Positions 1 through 8,484 of a stretch of 64,000 bases of DNA are shown here, piece after piece; the stretch's first letter is position 1; the number at the start of each line of letters is the position of its first letter. Position numbers and translations under genes: made by a program. The notes beneath the pieces are model-generated. The model did no database searches. It saw nothing but the letters and a program-made list of their open reading frames with translations, and had not been told where the DNA came from. The stretch covers positions 124,001 through 188,000 of the forward strand of contig NZ_BMEC01000001.1 of assembly GCF_014636295.1 (NCBI RefSeq). Reading direction: 5' to 3'. This DNA is from Marivirga lumbricoides. GTDB lineage: Bacteria; Bacteroidota; Bacteroidia; Cytophagales; Cyclobacteriaceae.

Positions 1-200
1 CTCGGTGCTTGAAGAGAAAATTTACCATCAGCATCCGTTGAAGCTCCTTGTGTGGTTCCTTTAATCACAACGTTTACTCCTGGAATAGGAGATTGATCGG
101 CCGCATCTTTTACAATTCCATTAATGATTTTTGTTTGAGAAAATAAATTCTGTGAAACTATAAATAGATAAAATAAAATAATGAGTTTGGGTGATTTCAT
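1..200 (-). CDS. SusC/RagA-type TonB-dependent receptor, N-terminal part only
   Basis: The first 66 codons of a gene that runs off the left edge of the window. The protein starts at 200 with a signal peptide (residues 1-22, cleaved near FSQ-TK). It continues into a carboxypeptidase-regulatory-like beta-sandwich with the pattern INGIVKDAADQSPIPGVNVV and IKGTTQGASTDADGKFSL. That is the standard N-terminus of SusC-family outer-membrane glycan importers, whose plug and barrel would lie outside the window. A SusD partner and enzymes are expected to the left. A LacI-like palindrome lies 122 bp upstream (322-335). Family assignment is firm from the N-terminus; the substrate is unknown. Confidence 0.85.
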   Translation of the reverse strand, partial: MKSPKLIILFYLFIVSQNLFSQTKIINGIVKDAADQSPIPGVNVVIKGTTQGASTDADGKFSLQAP

Positions 201-538
201 AGGTTTTTTGGTTAAAATTTGAAAAAAAATAAATATTTTATTCTGAAATAAAATACTAACCTAAATATTAAATTTCATTTTTCAAAAAACCCTTACAAAG
301 GCTTAAACAACATTTTAACAATGTAAACGATTGCAAAAAATACTAATGTGCTGATTAATAAATATTTAAAAAATATCGATTTTATATAAAAAAATTATTT
401 TTACGATGAAAATTACATCCAAAAAGAATGAGTTAATGAGTGGAATAGGATTACCGTTAAAGGAAATTATTTATGAAATAGAATTTAAGACGCTACTGTA
501 GAGTAAGATGAATGTCTATTTTTCAAAATATAATAAAA
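201..538. other. AT-rich intergenic region upstream of the receptor
   Basis: This stretch separates the leftward SusC-like gene from the leftward TIM-barrel gene. It is extremely AT-rich. The only structure I see is the palindrome at 322-335. No convincing open frame or RNA gene is visible. Confidence 0.5.
322..335. promoter_or_regulatory. LacI-family-like operator upstream of SusC gene
   Basis: The sequence TGTAAACGATTGCA is an imperfect 14-bp palindrome centred on CG (5 of 7 positions paired), the usual shape of LacI-family operators. A 12-of-14 match, TGAAAACGTTTGCA, occurs at 55268-55281 upstream of the other SusC gene. Its recurrence before both receptors argues for a function; which protein binds it is inference. 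Confidence 0.45.
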
Positions 539-1246
539 TCACTTTTTGAATCCCTTGGAAAAGTCCAGTGTCTCCCCTGCTCTGTGTGCCCGCATAATCC
601 TTCGGAGCAACTCAGCTGATGAGGGCGGAGTATAAGTAATTGCATTGGCTCCAGCTTCAATGGTTTCAATGATTCTGTCATCATTTCTACCTCCGGTGGC
701 TATAATAGGTAAGTGTTCATGGTTTTCTCTAATTCTTCTGAGGATATTAGAAGTTTCCCTTCCCCCACTTACATTAATTATGTCTACCCCAGCATCTAGT
801 TTAGGCTGAATTGGCTCTTCTATTGAACTGATAGTCCAAATAATAGGGATTTCTATAACCTTCTTCAGCTTTTCAATTATATCATTTTGAGTAGGTTGGT
901 TCACCACTACTCCTGATGCCCCTTGAAACTCTGCATCACGTGCTATATCCAGCACCCTATTCCCTCCTGTAATTCCTCCTCCAACACCACAGAAGATTGG
1001 GGCGTCTGCCGCCAGAATAAGAGCCTGAGTAATGGCAGGCTGAGGTGTAAATGGATATACTGAAAAAATAGCATCGGCATTATTATTTCTGATAATAGCC
1101 ACATCTGTAGAGAAAATGAAAGATTTCAGTGTTCTACCAAAAATATTGATACCACTTGCCTCATTAATTTCCTCCGGAATATAGATTATCTTACTACGTA
1201 AATCGTTCGTAATCTCCGGAATATAATTCTCTTCTTCAGTACTCAT
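539..1246 (-). CDS. TIM-barrel (beta/alpha)8 protein, function unassigned
   Basis: A 235-aa protein starting MSTEEENYIPE. Regular strand/helix alternation and the C-terminal segments IIATGGRNDDRIIETIEAGA and AITYTPPSSAELLRRI look like the phosphate-binding end of a TIM barrel. A Gly-rich turn, FCGVGGGITGGNRVLDIA, occurs mid-protein. Similar bacterial proteins are usually named only as beta/alpha-barrel or hydrolase-like, and I do not recognise a reaction. An in-frame ATG 28 codons upstream (1330) would add a hydrophobic stretch that could mimic a signal peptide. I chose 1246 because the barrel has no other secretory feature. It is a single gene flanked by long AT-rich spacers. Confidence 0.7.
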   Translation of the reverse strand: MSTEEENYIPEITNDLRSKIIYIPEEINEASGINIFGRTLKSFIFSTDVAIIRNNNADAIFSVYPFTPQPAITQALILAADAPIFCGVGGGITGGNRVLDIARDAEFQGASGVVVNQPTQNDIIEKLKKVIEIPIIWTISSIEEPIQPKLDAGVDIINVSGGRETSNILRRIRENHEHLPIIATGGRNDDRIIETIEAGANAITYTPPSSAELLRRIMRAHRAGETLDFSKGFKK

Positions 1247-1683
1247 TTGTAAATGTTGTATTGCAAAAATGCGCTTTAAAGCACATATAAAATTAAGGAA
1301 AACATAACAGACCAAAAATTTTAACAGCAAGTTTATATATTTATTATGAAATCTTGCTTACTAAAGTAGTTTCTGTAGCACGATGCAAACCAAACTTTCA
1401 TATCTTTTTTTGTACTTTGCCAATAAAGACCAAAAATTGATTTTAAATAGTAAAAGCTTAAATTTAAATAGAGTCCATAGATAATTACACGAGAATCAAT
1501 GATATACACCTGAAAGTCAACAACAAAGGATGACTCATTGTATAATCTAATTTTAGATTACATAGCACACCTTTAAATATTATACGACACAAATGATGTC
1601 TGGTCTGTAAATTTTTTAAGTACGAAATAAAAAACTATCAATTGTAGCAAGATTATTGTTAATGATTACATAACTCACTTATT
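1247..1683. other. Intergenic region carrying dispersed repeat copy A
   Basis: A divergent spacer between the TIM-barrel gene and the beta-flower gene. It holds the 100-bp repeat at 1465-1564. The rest is AT-rich with no coding signal that I can support. Confidence 0.6.
1465..1564 (+). repeat. 100-bp dispersed repeat, copy A
   Basis: About 100 bp shared with 50672-50772. A 17-bp block, AATTACACGAGAATCAA, is identical, as is the segment CAACAAAGGAT. Both copies end in a hairpin: here TAATCTA-ATTT-TAGATTA, in the other copy TGTAATCTA-ATTG-TAGATTACA. Both lie in the same orientation in the 5' region of a gene (120 and 177 bp before the start codon). No ORF is present. It could be a non-autonomous mobile element, a structured leader or a small RNA. 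Confidence 0.75.
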
Positions 1684-2097
1684 ATGTTTAAATACCTCTT
1701 CATCTCCATAGTATTCTTAAGTAGTATTAATCAAGCTTGTAGTCAGGTAATTGAGACATCTACCAGAAGCACCAAAGGCTATATAAAATCCAGTGGAATT
1801 ATTGAAGACAGTCAACATAGTACCGTTGGCTATATCAAGAGTGACGGTACTATTGAAAATAGTTCACATCAGACTATCGGATATATTAAAAACAATGGTG
1901 CCATAGAGAATAGTAGCAGAAGCACAGTGGGTTATGTTAAAGAAGATGGTACTGTGGAAAATAGCAGCAGAAGAACAATAGGATATGTTACTGATGAAGG
2001 CAGAGTGGAAGATAGCAGCCATAGTACAATTGGTTTTGCTAGCGGGGTAAAAAAGGAATGGGCGGCCGTAGTTTATTTCTTTTTCAATTTTAATTAG
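1684..2097 (+). CDS. Secreted 17-residue-repeat protein, 5-fold beta-flower type
   Basis: A 137-aa protein with a signal peptide (residues 1-20, cleaved near ACSQ) followed by five tandem 17-residue repeats. The repeat unit is S-T-V-G-Y-I-K-x-D-G-x-I-E-N-S-S-H, and a degenerate sixth repeat precedes an aromatic C-terminus (VVYFFFNFN). Conserved GY and DG positions are typical of small repeat proteins annotated as 5-fold beta-flower; five repeats match one closed ring. The terminal Phe residues may promote membrane or envelope association. The gene stands alone, with a dispersed repeat 120 bp upstream and a shared hairpin terminator downstream. Function is unknown. Confidence 0.8.
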   Translation: MFKYLFISIVFLSSINQACSQVIETSTRSTKGYIKSSGIIEDSQHSTVGYIKSDGTIENSSHQTIGYIKNNGAIENSSRSTVGYVKEDGTVENSSRRTIGYVTDEGRVEDSSHSTIGFASGVKKEWAAVVYFFFNFN

Positions 2098-2259
2098 CCT
2101 TACAATCATATATTAAAAATGTCTTTTAGTAGACAAAAATGACCGCTTAACCTAAATTTTAATTAAATTTTATTTAATCATTTGATTGATAAAGTTTATT
2201 GCCGTAATATTGTTACATCTTATATAGGTCAATGACTTTGTAAGGTTTTGGTTGAAATA

Positions 2260-2285
2260 GAAAGGTCCCTGGGGAGGGACCTTTC
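2260..2285. terminator. Bidirectional hairpin terminator
   Basis: GAAAGGTCCCT and AGGGACCTTTC form a perfect 11-bp stem around GGGG, flanked by T/A-rich sequence. It lies between the convergent beta-flower and phytase-like genes and could serve both. Confidence 0.75.
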
Positions 2286-2343
2286 ACTTTTTATACACCT
2301 TTAAGTTTTAAATCCCGATCCAACTATCCTCACTTCAACTATT

Positions 2344-3444
2344 TTAAAGTCCTTCAATCGCAAATAACCAAAGTTGGGTTTCCTGCGAATCACTAAAATT
2401 ATTATCTGAAATACATAATAAGCTTTTCCGACCGTCAGCAAAAGATTTTCCAAAAGCCATCCCTTCCACATTATCAATTTTCTCATTGTAATCGGAAAAA
2501 TCGATCAAAAGCTCCTTATCTACCGGAACATATTGTTCGGAAAGTAAGGATTTTACAAGAGTTACATCTGTTGCGTTTTCTATGCTAATTTTAAACACCT
2601 TAACATAATTACCTACTCCAAGTATGTAAGACCTTTCCATTACTAACAAATGGTTACTATCTAAGCAAAGAAGCTCCACTACAGAATTAATACTGAAGCC
2701 GTCCTCTTCAATGGGTTTAGCTTGGACAGGCTCTATCATGTAGACAAATTGCCCCAGTACTTCGCCTGTATTTATATTTATTTTAGTTAGCCTCACAGGC
2801 GAGTTAGTTTTTTCAAACTGTGGAGTTTCGCCATCCTCAATCAGAGGCAATTCATTAACAAACCAAAGAACACTATCATTTTGGAAGGCAAGGCTTTCAA
2901 AAGCACCATTTTTTCTTAGTCCTTTCTTCTCATTATAAAAGTCGAATTGAGCCGGAACTGTTATTTCCCTTACAAAATCGCCAGTTAAACTGGCCTCTCT
3001 TATAAAAGGTGATGTATTCCCCTCTGTTCTTCCTCCTTCACTGCTAAAGAAAAATGAATTAGTGCTTTTATTAAACCTTAAAGATTCCGGATCAATATCA
3101 TCAAAATCAAATCTGTTACCTTGCTCATTTTTAAGATAAATAACCCCTTTAAAAATAACAGAATCAATACCCTGCAAACTGTAGTCAACCTCAAAATTAT
3201 ACAATCTTGACAGCGAGTACTCGGACCGGTCATCTGAAATAAAATACCAGGAGCTATCATGAACGTATTCTATAGAAGAAAGCCCTCCAACTAATGTTTC
3301 CTTATAATAGTAATTATTGGGGATCACTTTTTTATCAATAAAAGTTACTTTAGTATCAACCTGCTCATTATTTTTATCTGTGTGGGAGCAACTACAAAAC
3401 AAGGTGAAAACGATAGGTAAAAAATCTATAAACTTTAAATTCAT
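2344..3444 (-). CDS. Phytase-like (esterase-like activity of phytase) family lipoprotein
   Basis: A 366-aa protein beginning MNLKFIDFLPIVFTLFCSCS, a lipoprotein signal whose lipidated Cys would be in CSCSH. The mature part carries the spaced beta-propeller motifs of the phytase-like family: GGLSSIEYVHDSSWYFISDD near the N-terminus, DIDPESLRFN, SSEGG, NGAFESLAF, DNVEGMAFG and LLCISDNNF. Members of this family (PF13449) have no well-defined substrate, so the protein need not be a phytase. Longer in-frame starts exist upstream, but they place 50 residues in front of the lipoprotein signal, so I reject them. It is a stand-alone gene, probably anchored to the periplasmic or outer-membrane face. 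Confidence 0.8.
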   Translation of the reverse strand: MNLKFIDFLPIVFTLFCSCSHTDKNNEQVDTKVTFIDKKVIPNNYYYKETLVGGLSSIEYVHDSSWYFISDDRSEYSLSRLYNFEVDYSLQGIDSVIFKGVIYLKNEQGNRFDFDDIDPESLRFNKSTNSFFFSSEGGRTEGNTSPFIREASLTGDFVREITVPAQFDFYNEKKGLRKNGAFESLAFQNDSVLWFVNELPLIEDGETPQFEKTNSPVRLTKININTGEVLGQFVYMIEPVQAKPIEEDGFSINSVVELLCLDSNHLLVMERSYILGVGNYVKVFKISIENATDVTLVKSLLSEQYVPVDKELLIDFSDYNEKIDNVEGMAFGKSFADGRKSLLCISDNNFSDSQETQLWLFAIEGL

Positions 3445-3596
3445 CGGTATGTACTTGATAAGGATGCAAATTAAAGCTATTCTTAAAAGATTTCGAGTCA
3501 AAAAAAATAAAAAAATATTTCCTGATAGTAGTTTTAACAAGCTTAACACATTATCTGAAAATAAATAAGGGTAATTATAAATTAATTTTACCAATA

Positions 3597-3628
3597 TTGT
3601 GCAATTGAAATATAAAGGACTATCTTTG
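3597..3628 (+). promoter_or_regulatory. Bacteroidota-type promoter of the cold-shock gene
   Basis: A TATCTTTG element at 3621-3628 matches the TAnnTTTG -7 consensus of Bacteroidota. A TTG lies 21 bp upstream at 3597-3599. The spacing to the ATG at 3651 leaves a short leader. Confidence 0.6.
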
Positions 3629-3650
3629 ACGAAATATTAAAATTATAATA

Positions 3651-3842
3651 ATGAATAAAGGAACAGTAAAATTCTTCAACGACTCTAAAGGTTTTGGATT
3701 TATCGTTGATGAAGCAACACAAAAAGAGTATTTCGTACACGTTTCTGGTCTAATTGATGATATTAGAGAAAATGATGACGTAGTTTACGAATTACAAGAT
3801 GGCAAAAAAGGTTTAAATGCAGTGAATGTGAAATTAGCTTAA
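3651..3842 (+). CDS. Cold-shock domain protein (CspA family)
   Basis: A 63-residue single cold-shock domain. It has the N-terminal GTVKFFNDSKGFGFI (RNP1, KGFGFI) and EYFVHVSGL in the place of RNP2. Cold-shock proteins of this size bind single-stranded RNA/DNA and act as RNA chaperones in the cytosol. The second motif reads YFVHVS rather than the common DIFVHFS, which is usual in Bacteroidota. The gene is monocistronic, with its own promoter and a strong terminator 40 bp after the stop. Confidence 0.95.
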   Translation: MNKGTVKFFNDSKGFGFIVDEATQKEYFVHVSGLIDDIRENDDVVYELQDGKKGLNAVNVKLA

Positions 3843-3881
3843 TTGATAAATAATACATTTTAAATCATTTAATGAATGAAG

Positions 3882-3909
3882 GCTTCTCCCAAAGAGAGGC
3901 TTTTTTTTT
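3882..3909 (+). terminator. Rho-independent terminator after the cold-shock gene
   Basis: GCTTCTC and GAGAGGC pair around CCAAA and are followed by a run of nine T residues. It sits 40 bp after the cold-shock stop codon. Confidence 0.85.
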
Positions 3910-3974
3910 GCCTTTTAAATTTCTTCGAAACCTATTATTAAAATGCTAGTTTACTCTCTATAAAAACAAAACAA

Positions 3975-4430
3975 ATGACAAACTGGAATTGGAACGAAGT
4001 AATTAAACAAGCAAACCATGGCAGCCCTGAACCTCCCAGAAAAGTTGAAAAAACAGAAAAGGAGTGGAAAGAACAACTAAGTCCGGAGCAATACCAAATA
4101 ACCCGTAAAAAGGGAACTGAGAGAGCCTACACTGGCGCTTACTGTGAATCCCACACTCCTGGAAAATACGCCTGTATATGCTGCAACACCATCTTATTTG
4201 ATTCCCAGTTGAAATTTGAATCTAATTCCGGATGGCCTAGCTTTACAGAACCTTACAATGACAATGTAGTAAAACACGAAAAGGACACCTCTTACGGTAT
4301 GGTGCGGGTAGAAGTAATGTGTAATGTTTGCGATGCACATTTGGGGCATGTTTTCCCTGATGGACCTGAACCTTCCGGTTTAAGGTATTGCATTAATTCT
4401 GCTTCTATCAATCTGGTAACAGAAAGCTAA
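3975..4430 (+). CDS. msrB: Peptide-methionine (R)-S-oxide reductase
   Basis: A 151-aa cytosolic MsrB, which reduces methionine-R-sulfoxide in proteins. Two zinc-binding CxxC pairs are visible: Cys67-Cys70 (YACICCNTILF) and Cys116-Cys119 (CNVCDAHLGHVFPDG). The catalytic Cys139 sits in the diagnostic RYCINSASINL. SGWPSF, a signature of the fold, is present near residue 85. There is no signal peptide. Length is normal for a single-domain MsrB, with no MsrA fusion. The gene is convergent with the sensor gene, one base away, and both share a hairpin at their 3' ends. Confidence 0.96.
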   Translation: MTNWNWNEVIKQANHGSPEPPRKVEKTEKEWKEQLSPEQYQITRKKGTERAYTGAYCESHTPGKYACICCNTILFDSQLKFESNSGWPSFTEPYNDNVVKHEKDTSYGMVRVEVMCNVCDAHLGHVFPDGPEPSGLRYCINSASINLVTES

Positions 4431-4444
4431 TTTATAGCTTTCTG
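4420..4444. terminator. Hairpin shared by the 3' ends of convergent genes
   Basis: CAGAAAGCTA and TAGCTTTCTG form a perfect 10-bp stem around ATTTA. The stem includes the last codons of both msrB and the opposing sensor gene, and the loop region holds their stop codons. No clear T-tract follows, so termination activity is inferred from position. Confidence 0.5.
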
Positions 4445-6615
4445 GTATTCCTTTTCAGAATAATCTTGTTGGATTTTTGCTTTTCCAACTTGTTAAACAT
4501 AATAGAGTAGAAATGAATACCATCTGATTCAATTTCCGTAATTACAAATTGAGCCTCCTCAATCTTGCCGAATTTATCCATCATTTTGCAAACTTTAGAT
4601 TCTGATATGCCTTTAGAAAGAAAATGGGGATCATTGTGTAAGTTTTTAATTATTTTATTTATAGAAGTTTTGAGGATCAATTCAGGAGAATTTCCTTCAA
4701 CATCATCATCATTATAGTATAGCTTCTCTTTTATGTAAGCATTGACTTCCATTATGCGCTGTTGATCATCCATTATGATCAAACCATTATATATTTTAGA
4801 TAATGTACCATTCAGAATATGGTTAGTCTTTTCAATTTTATTCAGGTAAAAAGCTGTTTGTTGATTCTGCCTACTCATTTCGTCCTGAGTAGCTGCTAAT
4901 TCCTCCATATTTTGCCTCACCTCCTCTTCCTGAGCCCTAAGATCTTCAGTCATTTGCTGGCTTTTAGCAAGCAATTCTTTAGTATGTTGCTGCATCTGCA
5001 GGTTATTTAAAGTAGTAGCTATTCTACTGCCAACTTCTATAAGGAAATCTACTTCAAATTGCCCAAGCACTTTAAAAGAAGCAATCTCAATTATACCAAT
5101 AATTTTATCATTAACTTCCAGCGGAAGTACCACAATGTTGTTGGGATTAGCTCCACCTAAACCAGATTTAATTTTTACATACGAATCCGGAATATCGGTT
5201 ACATAAATCAGTTCGCCTTCCAACCAGGCCTGACCTACCAGCCCCTCTCCTTTCGAAACTTTCAATTGAACACTTTTCTTTCTTTCATAAGCATAGCATG
5301 CTTTCATATCCATGAACTCATGACTACCTTCTTCTGCCGCGATAAAAAAAGCTGCCTGATTAGCTTCAATATACCTCACTAATTCACTTATTACCATATA
5401 TGCGAAAGTCTTAAGGTTAACACTTTCTGTTTTCATCAAATCAGAGAACTTATCCAACCCTTCCATTTTCCATTGTTGCTGTGCATCTCTTAAGGCTTTA
5501 ATTTCCAATTCTTTATTCTTTTCTTTTATTTGCTTTAAGTTAATGCGTAAATTTTCCAACATAAGCTGAAAGTTCCTGCTTAAACTACCTATTTCGTCTT
5601 TTGAAGAGGTATCTAATTCTTTATCCGCTTTAGTATCTCCTACTAAAACTTTCTTTACTATATTATCAAGATGCGTAATAGGATATAAAACAGTGTGCCT
5701 AAACAAGTAAATTAATCCGACAACACTTGTTAGCAATAGAAGTAAAGTAGCTGTTGTAACTAAAAAAGCCCGCTCCTGTAACTCAGCATTTTTCTGGCTT
5801 ATTTTCTGGTTAAGGCTATTTAATCTGGGGCTGATTTTATCAATAATATTTTCCAGCTCTAGAAGCAAACCATTACGTTGGGTAAGTCCGATACTAATCT
5901 CAGCCTGCACTATTTTATCAAAGTGATTCTTGTAAGCATTGATTGCATTAATTATCTCAGTTTTATAACCAGAAGTCATGTGAGGGTATTCCTCAACCGA
6001 AGCCTGTTCAATGAAATGAATGAACTCTGATGAAAGCTTATGTAGTTTCTGCACATATGCAAGATCCTTTCGTAAGGCAAAGTCTTTCTCATGTTTCCTT
6101 AAGCTAAATGCAAATACTTTCTCATCGGAAGATATACACTTTTGCAAATTGTGAGCGTAATTTCTCATTTCACCTTCCAGGCCATGATCCTTAAAGCCTC
6201 TTTTAAGCAACATTTCTCTCAACCGATCAAACGTTCTTTTATAGTTAACAACCGATTGTCTAAGTGACTTCAGTTCCCAGTCAAGACCAACACTTCCTGC
6301 TATTTCCTTTGCAGACTGTTTCAATAACTCATCTTCCACCCATTGAATTTTCTGAAAATATAGCTCAGTAAACTCGGTTGATCCATCCTCCAGAAAATCC
6401 GTGGATTTCCATCCGTAAAGAAGAAACTCCTTTTCTAACTTTTGCGCTTTATTCAATTCCAGCATAAGCTCAGCAGTTTCATTTTTCAAGGCTTGGAAAT
6501 TCTGGATTTTCACAAAAAAACTGTAAACCAGAAGCCCTCCTGAAAATGCTAATAGCAATAAAAAAGAGAAAGCAAAAATGAATTTTTTACGTATAGCTAA
6601 ATCTTTAAATCTCAT
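4432..6615 (-). CDS. Membrane HAMP-GAF-PAS sensor protein without a kinase domain
   Basis: A 727-aa protein. TM1 lies at about residues 12-34, followed by a helical periplasmic sensor of about 250 residues and TM2 at about 286-306. A HAMP region (about 306-360, with DEIGSLSRNFQLMLENL) leads to a GAF domain (about 385-545, with GEGLVGQAWLEGELIYVTDI and GIIEIASF). A coiled coil follows (QEEEVRQNMEELAATQDEMS), then a PAS-like segment with GLIIMDDQQRIMEVNAYI. No histidine phospho-acceptor domain, HATPase, GGDEF or chemotaxis signalling tip is visible, so it must act on a partner. Cytophagales carry many such proteins. Convergent with msrB. Confidence 0.8.
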   Translation of the reverse strand: MRFKDLAIRKKFIFAFSFLLLLAFSGGLLVYSFFVKIQNFQALKNETAELMLELNKAQKLEKEFLLYGWKSTDFLEDGSTEFTELYFQKIQWVEDELLKQSAKEIAGSVGLDWELKSLRQSVVNYKRTFDRLREMLLKRGFKDHGLEGEMRNYAHNLQKCISSDEKVFAFSLRKHEKDFALRKDLAYVQKLHKLSSEFIHFIEQASVEEYPHMTSGYKTEIINAINAYKNHFDKIVQAEISIGLTQRNGLLLELENIIDKISPRLNSLNQKISQKNAELQERAFLVTTATLLLLLTSVVGLIYLFRHTVLYPITHLDNIVKKVLVGDTKADKELDTSSKDEIGSLSRNFQLMLENLRINLKQIKEKNKELEIKALRDAQQQWKMEGLDKFSDLMKTESVNLKTFAYMVISELVRYIEANQAAFFIAAEEGSHEFMDMKACYAYERKKSVQLKVSKGEGLVGQAWLEGELIYVTDIPDSYVKIKSGLGGANPNNIVVLPLEVNDKIIGIIEIASFKVLGQFEVDFLIEVGSRIATTLNNLQMQQHTKELLAKSQQMTEDLRAQEEEVRQNMEELAATQDEMSRQNQQTAFYLNKIEKTNHILNGTLSKIYNGLIIMDDQQRIMEVNAYIKEKLYYNDDDVEGNSPELILKTSINKIIKNLHNDPHFLSKGISESKVCKMMDKFGKIEEAQFVITEIESDGIHFYSIMFNKLEKQKSNKIILKRNTRKL

Positions 6616-6792
6616 AATTTACCCAATTATAGATCAAAGATAAAGTGGGAGGATGTTAGTAAAGCTCAAAAACCATTATGCCTTTGTTATTAAATAGCAA
6701 CTAAAAATTAAAGTAAGGGAGGCTTGGAAATAGTAGGTTAATAGAAATTCTACCAGAAGAATTATATATATGATAAATCTGATTATTTAACA

Positions 6793-6822
6793 GATAAAAA
6801 AAAGAGGCTATTTAGCCTCTTT
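6793..6822 (-). terminator. Terminator overlapping the end of the acyl-CoA synthetase gene
   Basis: AAAGAGGC and GCCTCTTT pair around the stop codon of the leftward gene. On the minus strand the stem is followed by a run of T residues, so termination occurs within a few bases of the stop. Confidence 0.7.
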
Positions 6823-8484
6823 GTCTCTTAAATGCCTTCTGATGATTTTACCAACATTCGATTTTGGCAATTCCTTCTCAAAAGAGATTGATTTAGGCCT
6901 TTTATAAGCAGTTAATTCTTCTTTACAATAAGCAAACACTTCTTCCTCCGTTAAAGAAGAATCTTTTTTAACTATAAAAGCCTTTACCACTTCAGTTGAT
7001 TTTTCATCAGGCACACCGACAACAGCTACTTCAAGTACTTTGTCCATAGCAGCTATCACATCTTCCACTTCATTCGGGTAAACATTAAAGCCTGACACAT
7101 TTATCATATCTTTTTTTCGATCAACAATTTTAAAGAAGCCATCTTCGTCCTGAACACCTATGTCACCTGTGCGAAACCATTCTTTCTTAAAGAAAGTGGT
7201 GTCATTCAGTTCATCCTTATTCCAGTAACCAGACATTACCTGAGGTCCTTTTCCGCAAATCTCTCCAGGTTCGCCTACAGGCATCTCATTACCACTTTCA
7301 TCCATTACTTTCATATCGGTACTTGGAGTTGGTAACCCAATAGTGCCTATTCTCTCTGTTCCATCTAAAGGATTCACACTTAATACAGGTGATGTCTCAC
7401 TTAAACCGTACCCCTCAACCAGTGGTCCGCCTGTTATTTTCTTCCATTTCTCCGCTACTGCTCTTTGCACTGCCATACCGCCTCCAATTGATCCTTTTAA
7501 GTGGCTAAAATCAACCTCTTTAAATTTCGGTTGATTAAGTAATCCATTAAATAAGGTGTTTACACCTGTCATCAAAGTAAATGGATGCTTTTTTAACTCT
7601 TTAATAAAGGCTGGCATATCTCTGGGATTGGTAATGAGAATACTTTTAGCACCAATACTAAACATTAACAAGCCGTTCACCGCCAAAGCAAAAATGTGAT
7701 ATAGTGGCAATGCTGTAATCATTTGCTCTTGTGTACCTTCCGTAAAAAGCGGCTTGAACCACTCCTTAGTTTGTAAAGTATGAGCTATCAAATTTCTGTG
7801 AGAAAGTTTTGCTCCTTTACTCACTCCTGTTGTGCCTCCTGTATATTGCAGCAAAGCCAGGTCGGATGATGCAATTTCGGGTGCTTTAAACTGATGATTC
7901 CTTCCTTTTTTTAGCACCTCCCTGAAACTTATAGCAGAGGGTATATTGTAAGATGGCACCATCTTTTTAATATACTTTACCACAAAATTAACAATTGGAC
8001 CTTTCAACCCTCCCAACATATCTCCCAGCTGGGTATGAATAACAGTTTTTATTTCAGTCTCAGGAAGAATTTTCTCCAAATTTGAAGCAAAATTAGCCAC
8101 GATTACTATCGCTTTGGCTCCGGAATCTTTAAACTGATGAGCCATTTCTCTTGAAGTGTACAAAGGATTAGTACCCACTACAATTAATCCGGCTTTTATG
8201 GCTCCAATCATAGCAATAGGATATTGTAAGCAGTTAGGCATTTGAATTGCTATTCTATCACCTTTCTGCAATTGAGCCTCACGCTGTAGATAAGCTGCAA
8301 AATTATTTGATAAAGTATCAACTTCAGCATAGGTAAGCACCTTACCCATATTTTCGTAGGCTTCTGCATCAGCATGCTTTTGAAAAACTTCAGCAAATAA
8401 TTCAGGCAGGTTTTTGTATTGATCAGGATTTATCTCCCTAGGCACTCCCTTAGGATAGTGCTTATACCATGGAAAATCACTCAT
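6808..8484 (-). CDS. fadD: Long-chain acyl-CoA synthetase (AMP-forming)
   Basis: A 558-aa ANL-superfamily enzyme activating fatty acids to acyl-CoA with ATP. The phosphate-binding loop is LLQYTGGTTGVSKGAKLSH, the A5 motif is VEGYGLSETSPVL, and the A7/A8 region reads WFRTGDIGVQDEDGFFKIVD followed by RKKDMINVSGFNVYPNEVED. The C-terminal YKRPKSISF and SNVGKIIRR supply the catalytic lysine. Length and the FadD-like start SDFPWYKHYPKGVPREI fit long-chain enzymes rather than acetyl-CoA synthetase. It is a soluble or membrane-associated cytosolic protein. It is monocistronic, with its terminator overlapping the stop. Confidence 0.92.
   Translation of the reverse strand: MSDFPWYKHYPKGVPREINPDQYKNLPELFAEVFQKHADAEAYENMGKVLTYAEVDTLSNNFAAYLQREAQLQKGDRIAIQMPNCLQYPIAMIGAIKAGLIVVGTNPLYTSREMAHQFKDSGAKAIVIVANFASNLEKILPETEIKTVIHTQLGDMLGGLKGPIVNFVVKYIKKMVPSYNIPSAISFREVLKKGRNHQFKAPEIASSDLALLQYTGGTTGVSKGAKLSHRNLIAHTLQTKEWFKPLFTEGTQEQMITALPLYHIFALAVNGLLMFSIGAKSILITNPRDMPAFIKELKKHPFTLMTGVNTLFNGLLNQPKFKEVDFSHLKGSIGGGMAVQRAVAEKWKKITGGPLVEGYGLSETSPVLSVNPLDGTERIGTIGLPTPSTDMKVMDESGNEMPVGEPGEICGKGPQVMSGYWNKDELNDTTFFKKEWFRTGDIGVQDEDGFFKIVDRKKDMINVSGFNVYPNEVEDVIAAMDKVLEVAVVGVPDEKSTEVVKAFIVKKDSSLTEEEVFAYCKEELTAYKRPKSISFEKELPKSNVGKIIRRHLRDKEAK

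Noticed and set aside
1247-1330. Longer start for the TIM-barrel protein adding a hydrophobic 28-residue stretch
   Set aside because: Could be read as a signal peptide, but the rest is a typical cytosolic barrel and the extension is Cys/Phe-rich AT-driven sequence.
4432-6615. Annotation as histidine kinase or chemotaxis receptor
   Set aside because: HAMP, GAF and coiled coil are present, but no HisKA, HATPase or methyl-accepting signalling hairpin can be seen.
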